The translations under genes and the position numbers were made by a program. The notes below the pieces were generated by a model. That model saw nothing but the letters and a program-made list of their open reading frames with translations. It ran no database searches and was not told the origin of the DNA. A stretch of 64,000 nucleotides of DNA from Aureibaculum sp. 2308TA14-22. Lineage in GTDB: Bacteria > Bacteroidota > Bacteroidia > Flavobacteriales > Flavobacteriaceae. The stretch covers positions 2,444,501-2,508,500 of the forward strand of contig NZ_JBEWXT010000001.1 in NCBI RefSeq assembly GCF_040538665.1, given 5' to 3'. This document shows positions 38,506 through 50,238 of the stretch, piece after piece (position 1 is the first letter of the stretch; the number at the start of each line of letters is the position of its first letter).

Positions 38506-39792
38506 TTATCTTTTATTAAGTGGTACAAATGGTCTTGACGTCTCGCCAACGTATATTTGACGAGGTCTCCCGATAGGTTCTTTATTTAAACGCATTTCTC
38601 TCCACTGTGCAATCCAACCTGGCAAACGCCCTAGAGCAAACATAACCGTAAACATATCAGTCGGAATACCTAAAGCACGGTAAATAACACCTGAGTAAAA
38701 ATCAACATTTGGATATAATTTTCTATCAACAAAATATTGATCTTCCAATGCTTCTTTTTCTAATCCTTTTGCAATATCAAGTACAGGATCTTCAATACCT
38801 AAATCATTTAAAATGGCGTCAGCAGCCTTTTTAATAATCTTAGCTCTTGGATCAAAATTCTTATAAACTCTATGTCCAAAGCCCATTAGGCGAAAAGGAT
38901 CTTCTTTATCTTTTGCTTTGGCCATATATTTTTTGGTATCACCGCCATCTTCTCTAATAGCTTCTAACATTTCTATTACTGCTTGGTTGGCACCACCATG
39001 TAATGGACCCCAAAGGGCAGAAATTCCTGATGCTAATGAAACAAATAATCCAGCATGTGACGAACCTGCTATACGCACTGTACTTGTAGAACAATTCTGT
39101 TCGTGATCTGCATGTAAAATTAATAACTTATCTAAAGCCTCAACAACAATAGGGTTTAGAACATAATCTTCATTAGGCTGCCTGAACATCATTCGTAAGA
39201 CATTTTCTACATAGCCTAAAGATGTGCTTCCATAATTTAGGGGAAGTCCCATTTTTTTACGCATAGTCCAAGCTACCAATACCGGAAATTTACCCAATAT
39301 TCTTACAATTGCATTGTACATAGCCTCTTCAGACCTAACATCTACTGAAGTTGGGTTAAAAGCCGTTAACGCACTAGTTAATGAGGATAAAACTCCCATA
39401 GGGTGTGCCGACTTAGGAAAAGCATCTAAAATCTTTTTCACATCCTCATCAACAGTAGATTGTTTTTTAATATCATTATGAAATTTTTCTAATTCATCTA
39501 CATTTGGTAATTCTCCAAAAATTAGTAAGTAAGCCACTTCTAAAAAATCTGCTTTTTCAGCCAACTCTTCAATGGAGTATCCTCTATAATGTAAAATTCC
39601 TTTTTCGCCATCTAAAAAAGTAATTGCACTTTCGCATGATCCAGTATTTTTAAACCCTGGATCTATAGTAATTACACCTCCTGTACTACCACGAAGCTTA
39701 CTAATATCTATGGCTAGCTCTTCTTCTGTACCTTTTATTATAGGTAATTCATACGATTTTCCGTTTACTGCTAACGTTGCTTTTTCTGACAT
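38506..39792 (-). CDS. gltA: citrate synthase
   Basis: 428 residues. Condenses acetyl-CoA and oxaloacetate. Visible signatures: SAHPMGVLSSLTSALTAF, the GSSHAGLFVSLASGI-SALWGPLHGGANQA block with the catalytic histidine, LMGFGHRVYKNFDPRA (second histidine), and the C-terminal PGWIAQWREM. This is the hexameric-type length of most bacterial enzymes. Downstream of eno in the common Flavobacteriaceae order carA-eno-gltA. Confidence 0.97.
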   Translation of the reverse strand: MSEKATLAVNGKSYELPIIKGTEEELAIDISKLRGSTGGVITIDPGFKNTGSCESAITFLDGEKGILHYRGYSIEELAEKADFLEVAYLLIFGELPNVDELEKFHNDIKKQSTVDEDVKKILDAFPKSAHPMGVLSSLTSALTAFNPTSVDVRSEEAMYNAIVRILGKFPVLVAWTMRKKMGLPLNYGSTSLGYVENVLRMMFRQPNEDYVLNPIVVEALDKLLILHADHEQNCSTSTVRIAGSSHAGLFVSLASGISALWGPLHGGANQAVIEMLEAIREDGGDTKKYMAKAKDKEDPFRLMGFGHRVYKNFDPRAKIIKKAADAILNDLGIEDPVLDIAKGLEKEALEDQYFVDRKLYPNVDFYSGVIYRALGIPTDMFTVMFALGRLPGWIAQWREMRLNKEPIGRPRQIYVGETSRPFVPLNKR

Positions 39793-39895
39793 ATGTTACT
39801 TGAATTTTTATTAAAAATAGAATAAGGCTAATTTACAAAAAATTACACATAATTCTTTAAGAAAAAGAAAATGAATTTTAAGAATTACACAAAAA

Positions 39896-39922
39896 AAAGC
39901 GATTACTTAAAGTAACCGCTTT
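39896..39922 (-). terminator. terminator after enolase gene
   Basis: AAAGCG (39896-39901), TTACTT (39903-39908), AAGTAA (39910-39915) and CGCTTT (39917-39922) fold into one stem. On the minus strand it is followed by at least eight T. It lies 21 bases after the eno stop. Confidence 0.8.
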
Positions 39923-39942
39923 CATTTTATTTATACGTTATA

Positions 39943-41268
<1,326 letters not shown>

Positions 41269-41392
41269 TTAATGTAGTGTAAAGTTACGAAATTACTAGC
41301 GTTTACATATTAAAAAACACTAATTTATACGACAACGTTTTCGATAGAACTCTATGATAACCAACCTCAAAAGAGCCTAAGGGCAGTTAAGT

Positions 41393-42493
41393 CTAACTCT
41401 CAATCATTTCAAAAAACTGATCAAAAAGATATTCAGCATCATTAGGACCAGGACTGGCCTCTGGGTGATATTGAACAGAAAAACATTTTTTATCTTTTAT
41501 CCGAATGCCCGCAACAGTATGATCGTTTAAATGCATATGTGTAATTTCTACATTGGCATTCTTTTCAGTTTCTTCTTTATTTATTGCAAATCCGTGATTT
41601 TGAGAAGTGATTTCTCCCTTGCCTGAAATAATGTTCTTTACCGGATGATTGATCCCTCTGTGTCCGTGGTGCATTTTATAAGTGCTAATTCCGTTTGCCA
41701 ATGCAATAACCTGATGCCCCAAGCAAATTCCGAATAAAGGTAAGTTTTTGTCGATAATTTCTTTTGCAACTTGTTGGGCTTCAACTAATGGTTCTGGGTC
41801 ACCCGGGCCATTTGACAAGAAATAACCATCAGGTTTAAAATTATTCATTTCTTCAAAAGTAGCATTATAAGGAAACACTTTAATGTATGCATCTCGCTTA
41901 GCTAAATTCCGTAAAATATTCTTTTTAATTCCAATATCTAAAGCCGAAATTTTATATTTAGCATTTTCTTTTCCAACAAAATAAGGCTCTTTTGTTGAAA
42001 CTTTTGAAGCTAGTTCTAATCCGTCCATATCGGGTACTTCTGCCAACTGCCTTTTTAACTTATCTATATCATCAACTTCAGTAGAAATTATAGCATTCAT
42101 CGCTCCATTTTCTCTAATATAGGTAACTAAAGCTCTTGTATCTACATCAGATATAGCAATTAGATTATGCTTTTGGAACCAATCTTTTAAAGAGCCGTTT
42201 GCATCTACACGAGAATAATCAAAACTAAAATTTCTACAAATTAAACCTGATATTTTTATACCTTCAGATTCAACCTCTTTATCGTTAACTCCATAGTTAC
42301 CAATATGGGCGTTAGTTGCTACCATTAATTGACCATAATAAGAAGGGTCAGTAAAGATTTCTTGATAACCGGTCATGCCTGTGTTAAAACAGATTTCTCC
42401 AGTAGATGAACCTTCTATCCCTATAGATTTTCCTTCAAACACAGTTCCATCTGCTAATAAAACTATTGCCTTTTTTCTAGTTTGATACTTCAT
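41393..42493 (-). CDS. carA: carbamoyl-phosphate synthase small subunit
   Basis: 366 residues. Glutaminase subunit that feeds ammonia to CarB for carbamoyl phosphate (arginine and pyrimidine synthesis). The N-terminal half has STGEICFNTGMTGYQEIFTD; the C-terminal class I amidotransferase has LSNGPGDPEPL, the nucleophile in LFGICLGHQVIA and the His-Glu pair in SVQYHPEASPGP. carB is not in the window. The upstream gene is separated by a terminator. Confidence 0.97.
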   Translation of the reverse strand: MKYQTRKKAIVLLADGTVFEGKSIGIEGSSTGEICFNTGMTGYQEIFTDPSYYGQLMVATNAHIGNYGVNDKEVESEGIKISGLICRNFSFDYSRVDANGSLKDWFQKHNLIAISDVDTRALVTYIRENGAMNAIISTEVDDIDKLKRQLAEVPDMDGLELASKVSTKEPYFVGKENAKYKISALDIGIKKNILRNLAKRDAYIKVFPYNATFEEMNNFKPDGYFLSNGPGDPEPLVEAQQVAKEIIDKNLPLFGICLGHQVIALANGISTYKMHHGHRGINHPVKNIISGKGEITSQNHGFAINKEETEKNANVEITHMHLNDHTVAGIRIKDKKCFSVQYHPEASPGPNDAEYLFDQFFEMIES

Positions 42494-42524
42494 TTATTTG
42501 GTTTTTACAAAAATAATATAAAAA

Positions 42525-42555
42525 AAAGGATAAACTAAAGTTTAGTCTACCCTTT
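42525..42555 (-). terminator. terminator between the hypothetical gene and carA
   Basis: AAAGGATAAACTAAA (42525-42539) and TTTAGTCTACCCTTT (42541-42555) pair with few mismatches. On the minus strand the stem is followed by about eight T. It insulates carA from the gene upstream. Confidence 0.75.
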
Positions 42556-42576
42556 GTTATTAGAATTATTAACTAG

Positions 42577-43254
42577 TTATAAAGAATTATAATAATCAAA
42601 TATTATCTTTAAATCTTTGTCTTTTTTATATGACAATTTGTTTTGCTTAACATACTTTTCTATACTCTCAGAATTAAGCTTCAAAAGACCTAAAACATTC
42701 TTTTTACTCAATTTAAATTTTCCAATTTTATTATCTTTTATTAAGTAATAAGTTTTTCTAACTATATATTTATCACTTGAAAAATCCTTGTATCCTTCTG
42801 GCTTAATCTTTTTAACCTCTGTACTGTAATCTTTTAAAAGAATAAATAAATCGTTGTCCCAAATAATTTCGAATATTTTATCGTCATTTGTTTTATTAAA
42901 GTGAAAACTTTTAAACCTTTTAGAATTTACTAAGATCTCAGAACCGTTTAAATCAAAACCAACTATAGAGTCTTTATCATTTTTATATTCAAAAAAATTA
43001 TTTTTAATATTGAAATTAATATTCTTAATTTTATAATACTTATCATTCTTAGCATGTATCAAACCGTGATTATTCCATCCTTTAAATAAGTGATAGGATC
43101 CTGATATTTCTTTTGGAGTTTTCTCAATACTACCAACCAAACCACCCTCTTGTTGACTATTTTCAAGCTTTAAAGTATTAATTGCACTATTATCCCCTTG
43201 TGATAATATGTTAAGTGAAAAAGTAAAAGCTAAAACGTATAAAACATGTTTCAT
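42577..43254 (-). CDS. exported hypothetical protein
   Basis: 225 residues with a signal peptide (HVLYVLAFTFSLNILSQG). The mature part is lysine- and asparagine-rich with repeated short beta-like elements (HLFKGWNNHGLIHAKNDKYY, then KRFKSFHFNKTNDDK). I do not recognise a family. It lies alone between rplQ and carA, with terminators on both sides and its own leader, so it looks like an insertion into a usually conserved gene order. Its composition is more A/T-rich and lysine-rich than the neighbours, consistent with an accessory gene. Confidence 0.72.
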   Translation of the reverse strand: MKHVLYVLAFTFSLNILSQGDNSAINTLKLENSQQEGGLVGSIEKTPKEISGSYHLFKGWNNHGLIHAKNDKYYKIKNINFNIKNNFFEYKNDKDSIVGFDLNGSEILVNSKRFKSFHFNKTNDDKIFEIIWDNDLFILLKDYSTEVKKIKPEGYKDFSSDKYIVRKTYYLIKDNKIGKFKLSKKNVLGLLKLNSESIEKYVKQNKLSYKKDKDLKIIFDYYNSL

Positions 43255-43347
43255 AACTATACAGGTTAAGATTATAACTATAAAGTTATTATACTCAGCA
43301 TATTTATAAATCTAATTTAACATTTTTAACACGCTCTTAAAATGCAA

Positions 43348-43380
43348 AAAAAGGGCAAACTAAATTAGCTTGCCCTTTTT
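43348..43380 (-). terminator. terminator of the ribosomal supercluster
   Basis: AAAAAGGGCAA (43348-43358) and TTGCCCTTTTT (43370-43380) are perfect arms, with CTAA/TTAG continuing the stem inside. On the minus strand the stem is followed by T and lies 20 bases after the rplQ stop. Confidence 0.85.
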
Positions 43381-43400
43381 ATTAATGTATTGTTAGTGCT

Positions 43401-43886
43401 TTATTCTTCCTCTTCAGCTTTAGAAGCTTTTTTATCTGCAACTGGTACAGGCGGAACAACATTGGCTTTTTTACCTCTTCTACTTCTTCTTGTAGTTTTC
43501 TTTTTGTTACCATTAGGATTATAAGTTGTATTATAATCAACTAACTCTACCATAGCCATATCAGCATTATCTCCTAAACGGTTACCTAATTTGATAATTC
43601 TTACATAACCTCCAGGTCTATCAGCTACTCTAGTAGCAACTTCTCTAAATAGTTCTGTTACCGCCTCTTTTTGTCTTAAGTAACTAAAAACTACCCTTCT
43701 GTTATGTGTAGTATCTGCTTTAGATTTAGTAATTAAAGGCTCAACAAACTGTCTTACTGCTTTAGCTTTGGCAACTGTAGTATTGATTCGCTTATGTTCA
43801 ATTAACGAACAAGCCATGTTAGCCAACATTGCTTTTCTATGAGCAGTTTTTCTACTTAAATGGTTAAATTTCTTTCCGTGTCTCAT
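43401..43886 (-). CDS. rplQ: ribosomal protein bL17
   Basis: 161 residues. The core, [40 protein letters not shown] and [20 protein letters not shown], is the standard L17 of ~120 residues. A ~40-residue C-terminal extension (basic, then acidic, ending KASKAEEEE) is typical of Bacteroidota L17. Large-subunit protein near the exit tunnel. Last gene of the alpha operon; 11 bases after rpoA. Confidence 0.97.
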   Translation of the reverse strand: MRHGKKFNHLSRKTAHRKAMLANMACSLIEHKRINTTVAKAKAVRQFVEPLITKSKADTTHNRRVVFSYLRQKEAVTELFREVATRVADRPGGYVRIIKLGNRLGDNADMAMVELVDYNTTYNPNGNKKKTTRRSRRGKKANVVPPVPVADKKASKAEEEE

Positions 43887-43897
43887 CTCTTCTATCC

Positions 43898-44890
43898 TTA
43901 TTCTTTGTCTAACTTATATTTACTTAAATCCATTCCAAAAGTTAGTCCTTTAACGTTCACCAACTCATCTAATTCGGTCAATGATTTTTTACCAAAGTTT
44001 CTAAACTTCATTAAGTCATTTTTATTGAATGATACTAAATCACCTAAAGTATCCACTTCAGCAGCTTTTAAACAATTTAATGCTCTTACTGAAAGATCCA
44101 TATCAATCAATCTTGTTTTTAACAACTGTCTCATGTGAAGTGATTCTTCATCATAGGTTTCAGTTTGTGCAATTTCATCAGCTTCTAATGTAATACGCTC
44201 ATCAGAGAATAACATAAAGTGATGTATTAAGATTTTTGCAGCTTCTGTCAAAGCATCTTTAGGATTAATAGAACCATCGGTAACAATATCAAAGATTAAT
44301 TTTTCATAATCTGTCTTTTGTTCTACACGAAAGTTTTCAACTGCATATTTTACATTTTTAATAGGTGTAAAAATAGCATCAGTAAATATAGTTCCTAAAG
44401 GAGCATTTGATTTTTTATTCTCTTCAGATAACACGAAACCTCTACCTTTTTCAATGGTAAATTCTAAATCAAGTTTAACTGATTTTTCCATATTACAAAT
44501 AACCAAATCAGGATTCAACACTTGGAAACCAGAAATGAAATTTTGAAAATCTCCGGCTGTTAATTGATCCTTTCCTGTTACAGTTACTGTTACAGTTTCA
44601 TTTTCAGTCTCTTCAATTTGTTGTTTAAAACGTACTTGTTTTAAATTCAACACCATTTCAGTCACATCTTCTACCACACCTTTTACTGTAGAGAATTCAT
44701 GCTCAACACCTTCAATTCTTAAAGATGTAATAGCATATCCTTCTAAAGAAGATAGTAAAACTCTACGTAATGCATTACCAACTGTTAAACCATAACCTGG
44801 TTCTAAAGGTCTGAATTCAAATCTACCTTCAAAATCAGTAGATTCAATCATTATTACTTTATCGGGTTTTTGAAAATTTAATATTGCCAT
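43898..44890 (-). CDS. rpoA: RNA polymerase alpha subunit
   Basis: 330 residues. N-terminal dimerisation domain ([40 protein letters not shown]) and C-terminal DNA-binding alphaCTD with helix-hairpin-helix ([20 protein letters not shown], then [15 protein letters not shown]). The alphaCTD contacts UP elements and activators. Sits between rpsD and rplQ as in other bacteria. Confidence 0.98.
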   Translation of the reverse strand: MAILNFQKPDKVIMIESTDFEGRFEFRPLEPGYGLTVGNALRRVLLSSLEGYAITSLRIEGVEHEFSTVKGVVEDVTEMVLNLKQVRFKQQIEETENETVTVTVTGKDQLTAGDFQNFISGFQVLNPDLVICNMEKSVKLDLEFTIEKGRGFVLSEENKKSNAPLGTIFTDAIFTPIKNVKYAVENFRVEQKTDYEKLIFDIVTDGSINPKDALTEAAKILIHHFMLFSDERITLEADEIAQTETYDEESLHMRQLLKTRLIDMDLSVRALNCLKAAEVDTLGDLVSFNKNDLMKFRNFGKKSLTELDELVNVKGLTFGMDLSKYKLDKE

Positions 44891-44911
44891 AAGTTCAAAT
44901 ACTATCTTTAA

Positions 44912-45517
44912 TTATTTAGAGTATAATTCTACAATAAATTGTTCATTAATATTTTCTGGAATTTGAATCCTTTCAGGTACAGTTACGAAAGTACCTTGCA
45001 TTGTGTCTCCATTCCAGTTTAACCACTCATATACTGCACTATTATTAGCCAATGAATTTTCAATAGCTACCAAAGACTTAGATTTTTCTCTAACACCTAC
45101 AACATCACCTTCTTTTAAAGAGTAAGAAGGTATGTTAACCAACTTACCGTTAACAGTGATATGCCTATGAGATACTAATTGACGAGCACCACTACGAGAA
45201 GGAGAAATACCCAATCTATAAACTACATTGTCTAAACGAGACTCACATAATTGTAATAAAATCTCACCAGTAATACCTCTACTTCTAGAAGCCTTTTCGA
45301 ATAAATTTCTAAATTGACGCTCTAGAATTCCATAAGTATATTTTGCTTTTTGCTTTTCCATTAACTGGATAGCATATTCTGATTTTTTACCTCGACGACG
45401 GTTGTTACCGTGTTGTCCTGGAGGATAATTTCTTTTTTCGAATGATTTGTCATCTCCGAAAATTGACTCGCCGAATTTACGAGCGATTTTAGTTTTTGGT
45501 CCTGTATATCTTGCCAT
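44912..45517 (-). CDS. rpsD: ribosomal protein uS4
   Basis: 201 residues. [18 protein letters not shown] is the start, and the S4 RNA-binding domain is [20 protein letters not shown] followed by [17 protein letters not shown]. It is a primary 16S rRNA binder in 30S assembly, and in many bacteria it represses its own operon. A longer gap of 146 bases separates it from rpsK upstream, which contains a palindrome (ACTAAAT-TAT-ATTTAGT, 45611-45627) and may hold an additional promoter or regulatory site. Confidence 0.97.
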   Translation of the reverse strand: MARYTGPKTKIARKFGESIFGDDKSFEKRNYPPGQHGNNRRRGKKSEYAIQLMEKQKAKYTYGILERQFRNLFEKASRSRGITGEILLQLCESRLDNVVYRLGISPSRSGARQLVSHRHITVNGKLVNIPSYSLKEGDVVGVREKSKSLVAIENSLANNSAVYEWLNWNGDTMQGTFVTVPERIQIPENINEQFIVELYSK

Positions 45518-45663
45518 TTCTTTTGTTTTATAAAAGGGATTATGAATTAAGGCTTATCCTTCGATAATCTATATGTCCTTTTAATTGATTAAAATTTATT
45601 ATTAACAGTTACTAAATTATATTTAGTGTTTTTATTTTATTTCTTAGTTGAAATAAATCCAAC

Positions 45664-46047
45664 TTATACTCTACGTCTTTTTGGAGGACGACATCCATTA
45701 TGAGGCAATGGAGTAACGTCAATAATTTCAGTTACTTCAATACCAGCATTATGTATAGTTCTGATAGCAGATTCTCTACCATTTCCTGGTCCCTTAACAT
45801 AAACTTTCACTTTTCTTAATCCTGCTTCATGTGCTACTTTAGCACAATCTTCAGCTGCAGTTTGGGCAGCATAAGGAGTGTTCTTTTTAGAACCTCTAAA
45901 GCCTTGCTTACCTGCAGAAGACCAAGAAATAACGTCTCCTTTTTTATTAGTTAAAGAAATAATAATATTATTGAATGTAGCTTGAATATGAGCTTCGCCA
46001 ATAGCATCAACTACAACTTTACGTTTTTTTGAACTTGTTTTTGCCAT
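45664..46047 (-). CDS. rpsK: ribosomal protein uS11
   Basis: 127 residues. [40 protein letters not shown] and the C-terminal [18 protein letters not shown] are the S11 signature. The protein forms the 30S platform with S18 and S6. 12 bases after rpsM. Confidence 0.97.
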   Translation of the reverse strand: MAKTSSKKRKVVVDAIGEAHIQATFNNIIISLTNKKGDVISWSSAGKQGFRGSKKNTPYAAQTAAEDCAKVAHEAGLRKVKVYVKGPGNGRESAIRTIHNAGIEVTEIIDVTPLPHNGCRPPKRRRV

Positions 46048-46059
46048 AATTAATTATAA

Positions 46060-46434
46060 TTATTTAGTTGCTTTCTTTTTATTGGCAACAGTTTTTCTCT
46101 TACCTTTTCTCGTTCTAGAATTATTCTTAGTTCTTTGACCTCTTAACGGCAAACCAGATCTATGACGAATACCTCTATAACATCCAATATCCATTAAACG
46201 TTTAATGTTCAATTGAGTTTCAGAACGCAATTCACCTTCAATAGTATAAGTACCTACTTGCTCTCTAATTTTACTGATTTCATCATCAGTCCAATCTTGA
46301 ACTTTAGTACTTTCATCTACTTTTGCATTTGCTAATATTTCTTTAGCTCTATTTCTTCCAACACCATAAATGTAAGTTAATGAAATAACTCCTCTTTTGT
46401 TTTTTGGTATGTCAATACCTGCTATTCTTGCCAT
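46060..46434 (-). CDS. rpsM: ribosomal protein uS13
   Basis: 124 residues. [20 protein letters not shown] and the conserved [20 protein letters not shown] are visible, with a basic tail ([17 protein letters not shown]). It sits in the 30S head and contacts L5 and the P-site tRNA. Only 2 bases separate it from the preceding rpmJ gene. Confidence 0.97.
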   Translation of the reverse strand: MARIAGIDIPKNKRGVISLTYIYGVGRNRAKEILANAKVDESTKVQDWTDDEISKIREQVGTYTIEGELRSETQLNIKRLMDIGCYRGIRHRSGLPLRGQRTKNNSRTRKGKRKTVANKKKATK

Positions 46435-46436
46435 AA

Positions 46437-46553
46437 TTATCCTTGTCTTTGTTTAAATCTAGGATTCTTTTTATTGATTACATATAATCTACCTTTTCTG
46501 CGTACTATTTTACAGTCGGCACTTCTCTTTTTTACTGATGCTCTTACCTTCAT
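46437..46553 (-). CDS. rpmJ: ribosomal protein bL36
   Basis: 38 residues: [20 protein letters not shown] at the start and NPRFKQRQG at the end. Canonical L36 binds zinc with C-x2-C-x12-C-x4-H; here only one cysteine remains, so this is a zinc-free form. The gene is short but conserved in position between infA and rpsM. Confidence 0.96.
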   Translation of the reverse strand: MKVRASVKKRSADCKIVRRKGRLYVINKKNPRFKQRQG

Positions 46554-46563
46554 CGTTATATTT

Positions 46564-46779
46564 TTAGTATCTGTAAGTTATTCGAGCCTTAGTTAAATCA
46601 TAAGGACTCATTTCTAATTTTACTTTATCACCAGGCAACAATTTAATATAGTGCATACGCATTTTACCTGAAATGTGAGCGGTAACAATATGACCATTTT
46701 CTAGTTCAACGCGAAACATAGCATTAGATAATGCTTCTATAATTGTTCCGTCTTGTTCTATTGCTTGTTGTTTTGCCAT
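46564..46779 (-). CDS. infA: translation initiation factor IF-1
   Basis: 71 residues, an OB-fold S1-like domain: [40 protein letters not shown] and [20 protein letters not shown]. Blocks the A site during initiation. It is located after secY by a single base, as usual in Bacteroidota (adk and map are absent here). Confidence 0.97.
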   Translation of the reverse strand: MAKQQAIEQDGTIIEALSNAMFRVELENGHIVTAHISGKMRMHYIKLLPGDKVKLEMSPYDLTKARITYRY

Positions 46780-46780
46780 G

Positions 46781-48118
46781 TTATGCTACTGATTTTCTAT
46801 TAGTTCCTGTTTTCATTAAACCATCATAATGACGATTTAATAAATGTGAATTTATTTGTTGAATTGTATCTATAGCCACGCCAACCATAATTAATAATGA
46901 TGTTCCTCCATAAAAGATTGCCCATCCTGGTTGCACACCTGCCTTTACTATAAAAGCTGGTAATATTGCTAATAGTGCTAAAAATATTGAACCTGGTAAT
47001 GTTATTCTAGATAATATAGTATCTAAATAATCTGCTGTTTCCTTACCTGGTCTAATACCTGGTAAAAATCCACCGCTTCTTTTCAGGTCATCAGCCATCT
47101 TATTAGTAGGTATTGTAATTGCAGTATAGAAATAACTAAAAATTATTATTAAAATAGCAAAAACTACATTATACCAAAAACCAAACATATCTTGAAATTC
47201 TATTCCTATAGATTGAATCGTTGTATTTCCAGACTGAGCCAATAAACCTGGTACAAACATTAATGCCTGTGCAAATATAATAGGCATTACACCAGATGAA
47301 TTTACTTTCAATGGAATATATTGTCTAGCACCCGCTGCATCTTGAACATTACCTGCAACGGTACGCCGTGCATATTGTACAGCTATACGCCTGACTGCGG
47401 TTACTAAAAATACACAGGCCAATATAGCTACCAACCATAAAATTACTTCTATTAACACCATTAATAATCCTCCATTAGATTGTGTTACTCTTGAGGTAAA
47501 CTCTTGCATAAACATTGATGGCAACGTAGCAATAATACCAATCATAATTAATAATGAGATACCATTACCAATACCTTTATCTGTTATTCTTTCACCCAAC
47601 CACATGGCAAATACAGTACCTGTAGTCAATAATAAAATTGAAGAAAACCAGAACATTGGCCCTCTACCCAATAAAAATGCACTCTCAGGAATACCCAAAC
47701 TCGGTAAACTAGCAATGTAAGCTGGAGCTTGTATCAATAATATACCAATAGTTAACCAACGGGTAATTTGGTTTATCTTTTTACGTCCGCTCTCACCTTC
47801 TTTCTGTAATTTTTGTAGATACGGCACAGCAATACCCATTAACTGCACCACAATGGAAGCAGAAATATAGGGCATAATACCTAACGCCATTACAGATGCT
47901 TGAGCAAATGCCCCACCTGTAAAAGCGTTTAATAATCCTAGCAAATTATTATCAGCAGTTTTATTTGCAAGATTAGTTAATTGAGAACCATCAATACCTG
48001 GTAACGTTAATTGAGCAGCTAAACGATACACAACCATTAAACCAAGTGTTAAGATAATCTTATTTCTTAACTCTTCAATTTTCCAAATATCTTGTATGGT
48101 ACTTATAAATTTTTTCAT
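46781..48118 (-). CDS. secY: protein translocase subunit SecY
   Basis: 445 residues, ten transmembrane helices. [16 protein letters not shown], the cytoplasmic loop [33 protein letters not shown], and [20 protein letters not shown] near the C-terminus are the signature motifs. Central pore of the SecYEG translocon in the inner membrane. Gene lies between rplO and infA. Confidence 0.98.
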   Translation of the reverse strand: MKKFISTIQDIWKIEELRNKIILTLGLMVVYRLAAQLTLPGIDGSQLTNLANKTADNNLLGLLNAFTGGAFAQASVMALGIMPYISASIVVQLMGIAVPYLQKLQKEGESGRKKINQITRWLTIGILLIQAPAYIASLPSLGIPESAFLLGRGPMFWFSSILLLTTGTVFAMWLGERITDKGIGNGISLLIMIGIIATLPSMFMQEFTSRVTQSNGGLLMVLIEVILWLVAILACVFLVTAVRRIAVQYARRTVAGNVQDAAGARQYIPLKVNSSGVMPIIFAQALMFVPGLLAQSGNTTIQSIGIEFQDMFGFWYNVVFAILIIIFSYFYTAITIPTNKMADDLKRSGGFLPGIRPGKETADYLDTILSRITLPGSIFLALLAILPAFIVKAGVQPGWAIFYGGTSLLIMVGVAIDTIQQINSHLLNRHYDGLMKTGTNRKSVA

Positions 48119-48125
48119 TTATTTC

Positions 48126-48578
48126 TTATAATGTTACTGCTTTTCCTCCTGCTTTTTCAATAGCTTCCTTTGCAGTTGCAGTAAATTTATGAACAGTAAT
48201 ATCTAATTTTGCTTTCAATTCTCCTCTACCTAATATCTTTACTAAATCATTTTTACCAACAACACCATTAGTAACTAAAGTTTCAAATGTAACAGTATCT
48301 TTAACACTACCATTATCTACCATTTCTTGTAGAGTATCTAAATTTAAAACTGCGTATTCTTTACGGTTAATATTAGTAAATCCAAATTTAGGTACACGAC
48401 GTTGAATTGGCATTTGACCACCTTCAAAACCTATCTTTTTAGAATAACCTGAACGCGATTTAGCACCTTTATGACCTCTAGTAGCTGTACCTCCTTTTCC
48501 AGATCCTTGACCTCTACCTATTCTTTTCGCTTTACCTTTAACTGCACCTTTAGCAGGTCTTAAGTTATTTAATTCCAT
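48126..48578 (-). CDS. rplO: ribosomal protein uL15
   Basis: 150 residues. MELNNLRPAKGAVKGKAKRI and RIGRGQGSGKGGTATRGHKG begin the protein, followed by GFEGGQMPIQRRVPKFGF. It joins late in 50S assembly near the peptidyl transferase region. It is 9 bases after rpmD. Confidence 0.97.
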   Translation of the reverse strand: MELNNLRPAKGAVKGKAKRIGRGQGSGKGGTATRGHKGAKSRSGYSKKIGFEGGQMPIQRRVPKFGFTNINRKEYAVLNLDTLQEMVDNGSVKDTVTFETLVTNGVVGKNDLVKILGRGELKAKLDITVHKFTATAKEAIEKAGGKAVTL

Positions 48579-48587
48579 ATCGTTATC

Positions 48588-48773
48588 TTATTTAACTTCT
48601 TCTACAGAAATTAAGTGTTTAACTTTGTTTACCATTCCAAGGATAGCTGGCGAAGCATCATGCTCTACCACTTGATCCAATTTACGTAACCCTAACGCCT
48701 CTAATGTTCTTTTTTGGTTTTGAGGTCGTCTGATTTTACTACGTATTTGTTTTACTTTAATTTTTTTCATCAC
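48588..48773 (-). CDS. rpmD: ribosomal protein uL30
   Basis: 60 or 61 residues depending on which of two adjacent ATGs starts it. KKIKVKQIRSKIRRPQNQKR followed by LEALGLRKLDQVVEH is the L30 motif. Typical short bacterial L30. 9 bases after rpsE. Confidence 0.95.
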   Translation of the reverse strand: MMKKIKVKQIRSKIRRPQNQKRTLEALGLRKLDQVVEHDASPAILGMVNKVKHLISVEEVK

Positions 48774-48782
48774 CTCTTTACT

Positions 48783-49307
48783 TTATCCGTTAAAAACTTT
48801 ATTTAAAGAAATTCCTCTTTCCTTGGCAATCGTATTTGCATCACGCATTTGTAATAAAGCATCAAAAGTTGCTTTTACTACATTATGAGGATTTGAAGAA
48901 CCTTGAGATTTTGATAATACATCATGTACACCAACTGATTCCAATACCATACGTACAGCACCACCTGCAATTACTCCGGTACCATTTGTTGCAGGTTTTA
49001 AAAATACTTTAGCACCAGCATACTTACCTTTTTGTTCGTGAGGTATCGTATTTTTAATGATAGGTATTCTTATTAAATTTTTCTTAGCATCTTCAATGGC
49101 CTTTGCTATAGCAGAGGCAACATCTTTAGACTTTCCAAGACCATGACCTACAACACCATTTTCATTACCAACAACAACAATTGCTGAAAAACCAAATGTT
49201 CTACCACCTTTAGTTACTTTAGTAACCCTTTGTACTCCTACCAAATGGTCTTTTAAATCTAAACCACTTGGTTTTACGTGTTCAACGTTTCCGTATTTTT
49301 GATACAT
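48783..49307 (-). CDS. rpsE: ribosomal protein uS5
   Basis: 174 residues. The double-stranded RNA-binding S5 domain ([40 protein letters not shown]) is followed by the C-terminal domain ([20 protein letters not shown], then [18 protein letters not shown]). Acts in decoding accuracy at the 30S body. Confidence 0.97.
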   Translation of the reverse strand: MYQKYGNVEHVKPSGLDLKDHLVGVQRVTKVTKGGRTFGFSAIVVVGNENGVVGHGLGKSKDVASAIAKAIEDAKKNLIRIPIIKNTIPHEQKGKYAGAKVFLKPATNGTGVIAGGAVRMVLESVGVHDVLSKSQGSSNPHNVVKATFDALLQMRDANTIAKERGISLNKVFNG

Positions 49308-49316
49308 AATCTTTTA

Positions 49317-49670
49317 TTAAAATTTTAGTCCTGCTTCTCTTGCTCCTTCTGCAAGAGCTTTAACTCTACCGTGATACAAATATCCATTTCTGTCAAAAGC
49401 AACAGTTTCTATGCCTGCTTTAGATGCCTTTTCCGCTAATGCTTTACCCACTGCGGTAGCCACTTCAACTTTTGTGCCTTTAGCAGCAACTTTTTTATCT
49501 CTTGACGATACAGCAACCAATGTGTTACCAGTAATATCATCTATTAATTGAGCATCAATCTCCTTATTGCTTCTATATACTGAAAGTCTAGGCTTTTCAG
49601 CAGTACCTGAAACAATCTTTCTAATTCTCTGCTTAATTCTTTGTCTTCTTTGTAGCTTTGATAATGCCAT
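49317..49670 (-). CDS. rplR: ribosomal protein uL18
   Basis: 117 residues. [38 protein letters not shown] and the C-terminal [20 protein letters not shown]. It binds 5S rRNA with L5 and L25. 9 bases separate it from rpsE. Confidence 0.97.
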   Translation of the reverse strand: MALSKLQRRQRIKQRIRKIVSGTAEKPRLSVYRSNKEIDAQLIDDITGNTLVAVSSRDKKVAAKGTKVEVATAVGKALAEKASKAGIETVAFDRNGYLYHGRVKALAEGAREAGLKF

Positions 49671-49682
49671 AATATCTATTTA

Positions 49683-50225
49683 TTATGCAGATTTACCTGC
49701 TTTTCTTCTTAATTCTTCTCCTACAAATTTAATTCCTTTCCCTTTATATGGTTCTGGTTTACGATAAGAACGAATCTTAGCTGCAACCTGACCTACTAAC
49801 TGCTTATCAAAAGAAGTCAGTTTTACAATTGGGTTTTTACCTTTTTCAGATACTGTCTCAACTTTAACTTCTGGAGCCAAATTCAATACAATATTGTGTG
49901 AGTAACCTAGTGCCAAATCCAACTTTTGACCTTGGTGGCTAGCTCTGTATCCTACACCGACTAATTCTAATTCTTTAGTCCATCCTTTAGAAACACCTTC
50001 TATCATATTGAACATAAGAGCTCGGTATAAACCATGCTTTGCTTTATCTTCTTTACTATCTGAAGAACGTGTAACCAAAATGTTTCCGTATTCAACTTTT
50101 ACAGCTACATTAGAAACCTCTTGAGTTAATTCTCCTAATTTTCCTTTAACGGTAACTGTATTTTCTTTAATATCAACGGTAACCCCTTCAGGAATTACTA
50201 CTGGATTATTTCCTATTCTTGACAT
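49683..50225 (-). CDS. rplF: ribosomal protein uL6
   Basis: 180 residues. MSRIGNNPVVIPEGVTVDIK start; the second L6 domain ends with KIRSYRKPEPYKGKGIKF and the final GEELRRKAGKSA. It lies near the factor-binding site of the 50S subunit. Confidence 0.97.
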   Translation of the reverse strand: MSRIGNNPVVIPEGVTVDIKENTVTVKGKLGELTQEVSNVAVKVEYGNILVTRSSDSKEDKAKHGLYRALMFNMIEGVSKGWTKELELVGVGYRASHQGQKLDLALGYSHNIVLNLAPEVKVETVSEKGKNPIVKLTSFDKQLVGQVAAKIRSYRKPEPYKGKGIKFVGEELRRKAGKSA

Positions 50226-50238
50226 TTCTTATCCTTTA

